A stretch of 10,326 nucleotides of DNA, taken from Bryobacteraceae bacterium. Lineage in GTDB: Bacteria > Acidobacteriota > Terriglobia > Bryobacterales > Bryobacteraceae. Below the pieces are notes generated by a model. The model was not told the DNA's origin and did not search any database. It worked only from the letters and a program-made list of their open reading frames with translations. The DNA is taken from positions 1-10,326 of the forward strand of contig JASHQT010000005.1 in assembly GCA_030039005.1 (NCBI GenBank), written 5' to 3'. Below are positions 1 through 6,300 of this stretch, in pieces (within the stretch, counting starts at the first letter, position 1; each line of letters opens with the position of its first letter). A program made the translations under genes and the position numbers.

Positions 1-140
1 CTAATCCGCGCACGCGGCGTGGCCGCACTCGCACTCAATATCCGGCGTTCCGGCCTGGCCCTCACAGAAGGTGCTGCAGTATTTCCGTCCGTAATTTTGC
101 AGTGGCAACTCGGATGAGCGCATTTTTTCGTCTCGGCCAT
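1..140 (-). pseudogene. Metallothionein-like Cys-rich protein, frame broken by one missing base
   Basis: A small metal-binding protein gene of the bacterial metallothionein type (SmtA/BmtA-like), which would chelate zinc, cadmium or copper in the cytoplasm. From the ATG at 140-138 the frame reads MAETKKCAHPSCHCKITDG. Another frame, ending at the TAG at 3-1, supplies YCSTFCEG and then the CxCGHxxC ending CECGHAAC. Between codon 19 (84-86) and the Tyr codon (79-81) only two bases (82-83) remain where a full codon belongs, in a run of A on the minus strand. Restoring one base gives a 46-residue protein with eight Cys (7, 12, 14, 22, 26, 37, 39, 44) and His41, a normal length for the family. The start is well supported by GGAAGGA at 152-146, five bases upstream. 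Read as it stands, ribosomes would make only the first 19 family-like residues. The break may be a real mutation or a homopolymer sequencing error. The family call comes from motif recall. Confidence 0.72.
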
Positions 141-145
141 GGTGA

Positions 146-152
146 TCCTTCC
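146..152 (-). promoter_or_regulatory. Strong Shine-Dalgarno of the metallothionein-like gene
   Basis: On the minus strand GGAAGGA lies five bases before the ATG at 140. It fixes the start in the first of the two frames and shows that the shorter downstream ATG (123-121), in the frame of the stop codon, is not the natural start. Confidence 0.6.
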
Positions 153-278
153 AGGTTGACTGTCCGGCGCGTGAACCCTTTCGAATGCTTTCGCGCCCCG
201 GATCGGGCGGCCTAAGGTGAGTGAAACAGTTCGCTAACGGAACCGTCTATGCAGGCAGGAGACTGGGAAAAAAGCTGA

Positions 279-653
279 ATGCGCCTAACCTTATTGGCAG
301 TGCCTGCCATTCTACTGATGACCGCTTGCGGTCCGACTCACGTGGCAGTGGGAATTGGTGGTCCACCCGTTTGCCCGTACGGATATTACGAGGCCCCGCC
401 TTACAACTGCGCGCCTGACGGCTATTACGGCCCGGAATGGTTTAACGGAGGCGTGTTTATTGGCGCGGGACCGTGGTATCACGGTCCGGCTGGTTTTTAC
501 GGGCACGTAGATCACAAGCTCGACTATCGCAAGGGCTATCACGGGCCGTACCCGCAGCGCGGCGAGCAGGCACGTGCACAGCGCGCGGAGTTCCATGGCA
601 CGGCGATGCACGATCCGCGGGGGCATGAAGCGCCGGGGAAGCGTGGAGGATAG
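279..653 (+). CDS. Small Tyr/Gly-rich putative lipoprotein
   Basis: A 124-residue exported protein of unknown function. Residues 1-16 form a short signal peptide (MRLTLLAVPAILLMTA) followed by Cys17; LMTAC resembles a lipobox, although Met at -3 is not the preferred residue. The mature part is rich in Gly, Tyr and Pro, with two further Cys (32 and 44). It contains the stretch GYYGPEWFNGGVFIGAGPW (residues 48-66), which I recall from small hypothetical lipoproteins of Gram-negative soil bacteria. The C-terminal third is hydrophilic, with His, Arg and Lys. No catalytic motif is visible. An AGGAG at 257-261 is 17 bases from the ATG, too far to be a normal ribosome binding site, so initiation looks weak. 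The gene is followed by a convergent gene after 47 bases. Membrane anchoring is an inference from the signal sequence; Cys17 could instead lie in an ordinary secretion signal. Confidence 0.7.
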   Translation: MRLTLLAVPAILLMTACGPTHVAVGIGGPPVCPYGYYEAPPYNCAPDGYYGPEWFNGGVFIGAGPWYHGPAGFYGHVDHKLDYRKGYHGPYPQRGEQARAQRAEFHGTAMHDPRGHEAPGKRGG

Positions 654-665
654 GTATCGCCGCCA

Positions 666-702
666 GATCACGATTTCGCGCGCTCACCGGGCTAGCGTGA
701 TC
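666..702. terminator. Inverted repeat between two convergent genes
   Basis: GATCACG at 666-672 is a perfect inverted match of CGTGATC at 696-702, with a 23-base loop. It lies in the 47-base gap between two convergent stop codons and overlaps the TGA of the minus-strand gene (703-701). It could act as a two-way transcription end, but there is no T-run on either side and the loop is long. Confidence 0.3.
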
Positions 703-1273
703 AGTATATGGTAAGCACCTTGAGGGCGCGCATCTCCTTCGCGCTCAAAGTGTAGCCGATCGTTTCCAGATGGCGCCCGACTCTAAGGCTATCCGGCGTA
801 CAGGTACGCTTAAGATCATTATCTAGAACGCAGTCCTTGAATTGCGCGTTCTTATCGAAAACGATCTTATCGATATCATTGACCGGTGGATCGAATCGTA
901 TATAGACCGTGTAAGCATTATCCTTATCTTTGATTACCCTAGTTATTACGCCTTCCCACCGGTCGATATTCGCCTCGATGCGATCCGCTACCAGGCCGCC
1001 CTGCTCATTTCTGTGCCATTGGATGTCCAGCGAATCTCCTGCTTTGAGTGCACCTAAATTTAAGATTTTTCCACAACAAAAGCTTGTTTGCTTGCCAACC
1101 CGGAACGTTTTCTTGCCTTGCGCGGTGCTGATGACAACAGAATCGGCTCCACGAGAAACCAGTAGTCCGTAGAAATAAGCAGGATCGGGCGGAGGGTTTT
1201 GGCCGCGAGCCGGGCCTGGTGCCAGCTGCAGTGCAAACAGCAGCGCTACGCATGAAGAGGCAACAGTTCGCAT
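701..1273 (-). CDS. Secreted, possibly DUF5666-like beta-rich protein
   Basis: A 190-residue protein with a Sec signal peptide: MRTVASSCVALLFALQLAPG is followed by a likely cleavage after ARG or ARGQ near residue 24. The mature part looks like two tandem small beta-barrel modules. The first (about residues 32-85) runs from FYGLLVSRGADSVVIS through KTFRVGKQTSFCCGK and LGALKAGDSLDIQW to ADRIEA. The second begins at WEGVITRVIKDKD and ends with SLRVGRHLETIGY. This order of strands and the 'LKAGD' turn resemble DUF5666, but the match is from memory and weak. Four Cys, two of them adjacent, may form disulfides in the periplasm. The open frame continues upstream through the tRNA-Leu gene, but that translation is the usual spurious product of a tRNA; ATG at 1273, followed at once by a signal peptide, is the credible start. 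TAGGG lies just before the ATG. The middle of the gene is only about 41% GC (841-960), far below its neighbours. Confidence 0.72.
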   Translation of the reverse strand: MRTVASSCVALLFALQLAPGPARGQNPPPDPAYFYGLLVSRGADSVVISTAQGKKTFRVGKQTSFCCGKILNLGALKAGDSLDIQWHRNEQGGLVADRIEANIDRWEGVITRVIKDKDNAYTVYIRFDPPVNDIDKIVFDKNAQFKDCVLDNDLKRTCTPDSLRVGRHLETIGYTLSAKEMRALKVLTIY

Positions 1274-1287
1274 CGCCCTACTTGACG

Positions 1288-1376
1288 TGGTGGCCGAGGT
1301 GGGGGTCGAACCCACACGAAGAGTGAACTTCGCCAGATTTTGAGTCTGGTGCGTCTGCCAGTTCCGCCACTCGGCC
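1288..1376 (-). tRNA. tRNA-Leu(CAA)
   Basis: A complete leucine tRNA decoding UUG. The acceptor stem pairs GGCCGAG (1376-1370) with CTCGGCC (1298-1292), followed by discriminator A at 1291 and an encoded CCA at 1290-1288. The anticodon stem is CCAGA/TCTGG (1349-1345 with 1337-1333) around the loop CTCAAAA; the anticodon CAA is at 1342-1340. A variable arm of class II type and a T-arm containing GTTCGACCC are present, and the length of 89 bases fits tRNA-Leu. The gene lies between a divergent permease gene and a protein gene that starts 14 bases after its CCA end. Confidence 0.95.
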
Positions 1377-1397
1377 ACTCTAGGCTGGCTCGAAGCT

Positions 1398-1403
1398 AGT
1401 TTA
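1398..1403 (-). promoter_or_regulatory. Possible -10 box for tRNA-Leu
   Basis: TAAACT on the minus strand lies 21 bases upstream of the tRNA 5' end, in the 78-base divergent gap. No clear -35 hexamer is found at the usual spacing, so this is only a candidate. Confidence 0.2.
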
Positions 1404-1422
1404 GCATTTGCGGCGCCTCGGA

Positions 1423-1442
1423 CGAGCGTGTGGCGAGCGTGT
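1423..1442. repeat. Nine-base direct repeat before the permease gene
   Basis: CGAGCGTGT occurs at 1423-1431 and again at 1434-1442, two bases apart (11-base period, about one helical turn), just upstream of the permease start at 1455. It may be a protein-binding site or chance in GC-rich DNA. It also explains the spurious upstream GTG start at 1428. Confidence 0.4.
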
Positions 1443-1454
1443 TTAGATAGAGCG

Positions 1455-3317
1455 ATGTCCTTCCTCGATCTGCTGTTGGGCAAACCGCTCGCCAATTGGG
1501 AGGAACGCGGCGAGCGCATCGGTCCCGCCGCCGGCATCCCCATCTTTGGGCTGGACGCGCTGAGCTCGGCCGCGTATGGGCCGGAAGCGGCGCTCACCAT
1601 CCTGATTCCGCTCGGCGCGTTGGGCGTGGCGTATATCGTCCCGCTAAGCGCCGCGATCATCATCCTGCTAGCCATTGTTTATTTTTCGTATCGCCAGACC
1701 ATCGATGCGTACCCCGGCGGCGGCGGATCGTACACCGTGGCGCGCGAAAATATCGGCACGCGCGCGGGACTGCTGGCTGCAGCGGCGCTGCTGATCGATT
1801 ACGTGCTCACGGCATCGGTGGGGATCTCGGCCGGAGTGGGCGCGCTGGTCTCGGCCGTGCCGTCGTTGTTGCCGCACACGCTCGCTATGTGCCTGGCGAT
1901 TTTGGTCGTGATCACGATCGTGAATCTGCGCGGCGTGAAGGAAGCGGGCGCGGTGTTCATGATTCCCACCTACTTGTTCTTAGGCACGCTGCTGATCGCG
2001 ATCGGGATCGGCCTTTTCAAGACGCTCGTTTCGGGCGGGCATCCAGTGCCGGTGGAGGCGCCGCCAAAAGTTCCCGCTGCGATCGCCACGGCAGGCGCGT
2101 GGCTGCTCCTCAAGGCGTTCTCCAGCGGCTGCACGGCGATGACCGGCGTGGAGGCGGTGAGCAACGGCGTGGCCGCGTTTCGGGAACCGACCTCGCCCAC
2201 CGCGCGCAAAACGCTGGCCGTGATTATCGGGCTGCTGATGATTCTCTTGGCCGGGATCGCCTGGCTGGTGAGGGCCTACAAAATCGCCGCCACCGATCCG
2301 GGCGCGCCCGGTTATCAGAGCGTGCTTTCCATGCTGGTGGCGGCGGTGACGGGCCGAGGCGTGTTTTACTACGTCACCATCGCTTCGATTCTGATGGTGC
2401 TGGCGCTTTCGGCGAACACGGCGTTCGCGGATCTGCCACGGCTGTGCCGCCTCATCGCGCTGGACGGTTATTTGCCCCGGTCGCTCGCCAATCGCGGCCG
2501 CCGGCTGGTGTTTACGGAAGGCATCCTGGCGTTGGCCGTGCTCACCGGCGCGCTACTCATTATCTTCGGCGGCGTGACGGACCGTCTGATTCCGCTATTT
2601 GCCATCGGAGCATTTCTCGCGTTCACGTTCTCGCAACTGGGCATGGTGTTTCATTGGAAACGCGTAGGCGGACCCAACGCCGGGCGCTTCATGTTCGTCA
2701 ACGGGCTGGGTGGACTGGCGACGGGGATCACGGTGCTGGTGGTGCTGGTGGCGAAATTCATCGACGGGGCCTGGATCACGGTGCTGCTGATTCCGTCCAT
2801 TTTGATTTTGATGTACGCGGTCCGACGGCACTATGACCGCGTGGCCGTGGAGGTAGCGGATGAATCGCCGCTCGACCTGAAGCACTTCCAGCCCGCGCGA
2901 GTGGTGGTGCCCATCGAGCGCTGGAGCGCGGTGTCGAAGAAGGCGCTGCTGTTCGCGCTCTCCTTTTCGCCGGACGTGACTGGAGTGCACGTGGAGTGCG
3001 AGTGGACCGATCAACTGAAGAAAGAATGGCAGGATTTCGTGGAAAAACCCGTGCAGGAGCTGGGCCTGGCCGCGCCCAAGCTGGCGATTGTGCCCTCGCC
3101 TTTCCGTTACGTGAGCTCGCCGATCGTGGATTACGTCATGGGTCTGCAGAAAAAAGATCCCGACCGGCAGCTCGCGGTGATTATTCCGGAGCTGGTGGAG
3201 AGGCATTGGTACTACTATTTCCTCCACAACCAGCGGGCGGCGGTCCTGAAGGCGCTGCTTTATGTAAAGGGAAGCCAGCGCGTCGCGGTGGTTAATGTGC
3301 CGTGGTACATCGATTAG
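1455..3317 (+). CDS. KimA-like APC-superfamily permease, probable potassium uptake
   Basis: A 620-residue inner-membrane transporter. Residues from about 25 to 454 hold roughly twelve hydrophobic segments. Residues 455-620 form a cytosolic domain that resembles the universal-stress-protein-like tail of KimA (ARVVVPIERWSAVSKKAL near residue 480, then VTGVHVE). Family signatures are GIPIFGLDALSSAAYGPEA (residues 27-45) and DAYPGGGGSYTVARENIG (from residue 84). Asp34 and Tyr41 sit at the spacing of the potassium-site Asp36 and Tyr43 that I recall from Bacillus subtilis KimA, a K+/H+ symporter of about 607 residues. That supports potassium rather than amino-acid transport, but older annotations of this family say 'amino acid permease', so the substrate is inferred. 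I chose ATG 1455: the family begins here, and the in-frame GTG at 1428 adds nine unrelated residues. No clear Shine-Dalgarno is visible (only GAG near 1450), and no c-di-AMP riboswitch could fit in the 78 bases upstream. The next gene follows after 64 bases. Confidence 0.82.
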   Translation: MSFLDLLLGKPLANWEERGERIGPAAGIPIFGLDALSSAAYGPEAALTILIPLGALGVAYIVPLSAAIIILLAIVYFSYRQTIDAYPGGGGSYTVARENIGTRAGLLAAAALLIDYVLTASVGISAGVGALVSAVPSLLPHTLAMCLAILVVITIVNLRGVKEAGAVFMIPTYLFLGTLLIAIGIGLFKTLVSGGHPVPVEAPPKVPAAIATAGAWLLLKAFSSGCTAMTGVEAVSNGVAAFREPTSPTARKTLAVIIGLLMILLAGIAWLVRAYKIAATDPGAPGYQSVLSMLVAAVTGRGVFYYVTIASILMVLALSANTAFADLPRLCRLIALDGYLPRSLANRGRRLVFTEGILALAVLTGALLIIFGGVTDRLIPLFAIGAFLAFTFSQLGMVFHWKRVGGPNAGRFMFVNGLGGLATGITVLVVLVAKFIDGAWITVLLIPSILILMYAVRRHYDRVAVEVADESPLDLKHFQPARVVVPIERWSAVSKKALLFALSFSPDVTGVHVECEWTDQLKKEWQDFVEKPVQELGLAAPKLAIVPSPFRYVSSPIVDYVMGLQKKDPDRQLAVIIPELVERHWYYYFLHNQRAAVLKALLYVKGSQRVAVVNVPWYID

Positions 3318-3371
3318 GTGAGCGGAAATTGATCGGACAGTGGCAGAATGGATTCATCCCCGCGTCCCGCC

Positions 3372-3377
3372 AGGAGG
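3372..3377 (+). promoter_or_regulatory. Shine-Dalgarno that decides the propeller gene start
   Basis: A perfect AGGAGG lies four bases before the in-frame GTG at 3382. The spacing is a little short, but the GTG is followed directly by a textbook signal peptide. The upstream in-frame GTG at 3340 has no such site and would put 14 polar residues ahead of the signal. Confidence 0.6.
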
Positions 3378-3381
3378 ATGT

Positions 3382-6300
3382 GTGTCCGCATTCAAAGTAT
3401 TTTTTCTCGCCGTCGTGTGGCTCGGCTGCGTTTCCGCCGCCGTGAGGCCGGATCGGCCTATCTATTTTGAAGACCGGCGGAACGGAATATTTGAGAGCCA
3501 TGCGGCGGGCCAATCGATTCGCATTCACGCGGACCGAGTGGAATTCGGCGACGTCACGCTGCGCTTTTTGCACGCCTCCCAGCGCGCGCGCGTCGAAGGC
3601 GTGGGCGCGCCTGCTCCGAGCACGTACTTAATGCGCGGGCGAACCGTAAGCTTGCGGCAGTATCCGAAGGCGCGGATCCGGAACCTATATCCCGGAATTG
3701 ACGTGGTGTTTTACGGCACGGTGGGGCGCCTGGAATACGATCTGGAACTAGCGCCGGGGGCGAGGGCCGGCCGAGTCCGGGTGGCGATTGATGGCGCGCG
3801 CGTGGTGCGCGTGGACGGCGAAGCTGTGATCGTCGAGACACGATTGGGCCAGATGCGGCAACTGGCGCCGCGAATTTTTCAGAATGATCATGGCGCCCGC
3901 CGGCCCATCGAAGGGCGCTATGTTCTGCTGGCGGGAAACGAAGTGGGGTTCGAGCTGCGCAAATACAACCACGCGATGCCGCTGACCATCGATCCGGTGG
4001 TGGTCTACGAGAAATATTTCGGCGGCAGCGCCGTCGATACGGGAGGGCCTGTGGCGACGGACGCGCAGGGCAACGTTTACGTCACCGGCACAACGAACTC
4101 GGCGGATTTTCCTTCCACCAATGGGACCAAAAGCAGGCTGGGGGCGCCGCTGCTGGCCTATTCGAACGCAGGAAAAACCGTGATGCAGTTGCCGGTGGGA
4201 ACCGAGACCTCGGTGACGGCGATCGGCGGAACGCAGAATGGCCAGGTGCTGTACGTGGCGACGCCCAACGGCATTTTCGTGAGCGGCGACTCCGGCGCGA
4301 GCTTTGTTCCCTGCGCGGCGCTCCCCAATCCGTACACATATATTGCTGCGACCGTGCAAGCGATTTCGGTGGATCAGATCGATCCGTCGCGCGTGTATGT
4401 GGCCACGAATGTCGGGCTGTTTGTGGGGACCAGCGCCGGTCAACAGTGGGGGCCGTTGGTCGGCGGGCTCCCCGCGACAGCCGATGGGACGGTGAACGTG
4501 GCTTCGGTTGAGGTGAGCCCGGTGGATCACACCACGCTTTATGCCACGGTGTCGCCATATCCGTTCTACAACCAGGCGGGCAGCATCTATGCCAGCATAG
4601 ATGCCGGCGAAACCTGGCAGCAGTTGAATCCTTCGTATCCGGGCGAGCCGCCCGTGGGAATCGCACCGTCATCTTCTGTCGTGTTTACGCTCGCGCCGAA
4701 TGGGAGCGATCTCTACGTCGTGGATGCCAACGGCAATCTGTTCAAGAGCACGGATGGCGGCATGACTTGGGCGCAATTGGCCGCGAAGCTGTACGGCACG
4801 GTTTCGATCACCTTCGATCCGTCGAATGCGTCGACAATTTACGTACTGGATAATTACGGCTTGCAGCGCAGCACCAATGGCGGTGAAACATTCACGACGA
4901 TCTCTCCGCCGCTTTCGCCGGGCAACCTCGACGAGGCCTTCGCGATCGATGGCAGCGGCGCACTTTACCTGGCTACCCCCGCTCCCGCCATTGAGGTGAG
5001 CACGAACGGCGGAACGAGCTGGACAACGCTTCCCCAGCAGCCGAACCCTCACGTTTTGGCCGGATGGGGCGGGATGGTTTTCGCGGGCGTGAACTCGCCG
5101 CCGATTCCATTCGTGACGAAATGGAGCGGAGATGGATCCGAACTGCTGTACTCGACGTTCTTCGGCGGCAGCTTCAATGACGCGATCACGGCCATTACCG
5201 TGGATGCGCAAGGAGAGGCGATCCTCGCGGGAAACACATTTTCGGCTGATTTTCCGCTTACGGAGAGCATTTCCGCGGCTTCGCCGGAGAACTACTCGAG
5301 CGGGTTTGTGGCGAAGCTGAGCGCGGATGGAACTCAGGCGATTTATGCGAGCATCCTCGGCGCGTCGATGGGCGTAACAGTGAATGGCCTGGCGATCGAT
5401 GCTTCCGGTGCGCCCTACATTACCGGTACGACGCAGTCGCCCGACTTTCCGACTACCGGCAACGTTCTCCAGCCTAACCCGCCCAGCTCGACCTGCCAGC
5501 GCGTGGCACAAGCCTTCGATTATTCCCCGAGCATGGGAACCAATGCGTTCGTGAGCAAGCTGAGCGCGGATGCGAGTACGTTGATCTATTCCACGTTTCT
5601 GAGCGGCTCCTGCGGGAGCGCGGGTGCGGATGTCGCGGTCGATTCGGCGGGAGAGGCCGTGGTGGTGGGCGCCACGAATTCGCCCGATTTTCCTGTGTCC
5701 ACGAACGCGTACCAATCGACGTTTCCGGGAGGCGCGACAGCCAGCACCAGCTATCCGAACCCGGTGAGTTTCGGGTTTGTCTCGAAATTCAGCGCCGCTG
5801 GCGACAAGCTGATGGCGAGTTCGCTTATTGGCGGCGGCTTTCTCACGGCGGCGGACGCGGTGACGCTGGATGCGACGGACGACGCTTACATCACGGGGTC
5901 CACTTGGGGCATCACACCCGGCGCAACCCCCGGCGCTTATCAGCCAAAGGTGAATAATGGTTGCGTGATTTTGGGCATCGGTCCGCCCACGCCTCCTTCC
6001 GGCGGAGCGGATGCTTTCGTGTTAAAGCTGGACCCGGCCTTTTCAACCGCGCAGGCTTTGACGTACCTGGGCGGCATTTGCGACGACGCGGGCTATAGTA
6101 TCGTTCTGCAGGCTTCCGGAAACATCTGGGTGGGAGGGTCGCCATCGGCGGGATTTCCGTTGGTGACGCCGTACGAATTCGCAGGCGCGCTACCTGTATT
6201 CTCGGGCGTCAGCGCGGGATTTGTGAGCGAATTCAATCCCGATGTCTCGCAATTGCTGTTTTCCAGTTATAGCGACGGCGGGTATCTGGCGCAGGATCCG

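Noticed and set aside
141..278. Gap between the metallothionein-like gene and the lipoprotein gene
   Set aside because: I looked for promoters and small RNAs. Apart from the minus-strand ribosome binding site and a 4-base GC hairpin near 197-207, nothing convincing is present.
1428..1454. Upstream GTG start for the KimA-like permease
   Set aside because: It adds nine residues with no family similarity, has no ribosome binding site and lies in a short direct repeat.
1274..1675. Long N-terminal extension of the minus-strand gene at 701-1273 (open to 1675)
   Set aside because: The extension reads straight through tRNA-Leu, giving a peptide (AEWRNWQTHQTQNLAK) that is a well-known artefact of translating tRNA-Leu, and then through the permease start. 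A signal peptide begins exactly at the ATG at 1273.
1496..2836. 446-residue open frame in a second plus frame of the permease gene
   Set aside because: Shadow frame: charged, Arg/Gly/His-rich product, whereas the other frame encodes a clear membrane transporter.
3340..3381. Upstream GTG start for the propeller protein
   Set aside because: It would place 14 residues in front of a complete signal peptide; the AGGAGG at 3372-3377 points to GTG 3382.
4669..5715. 348-residue open frame on the minus strand inside the propeller gene
   Set aside because: Arg/His/Ala-rich translation typical of the reverse strand of GC-rich coding DNA, with no recognisable motif; the plus strand has clear domains.
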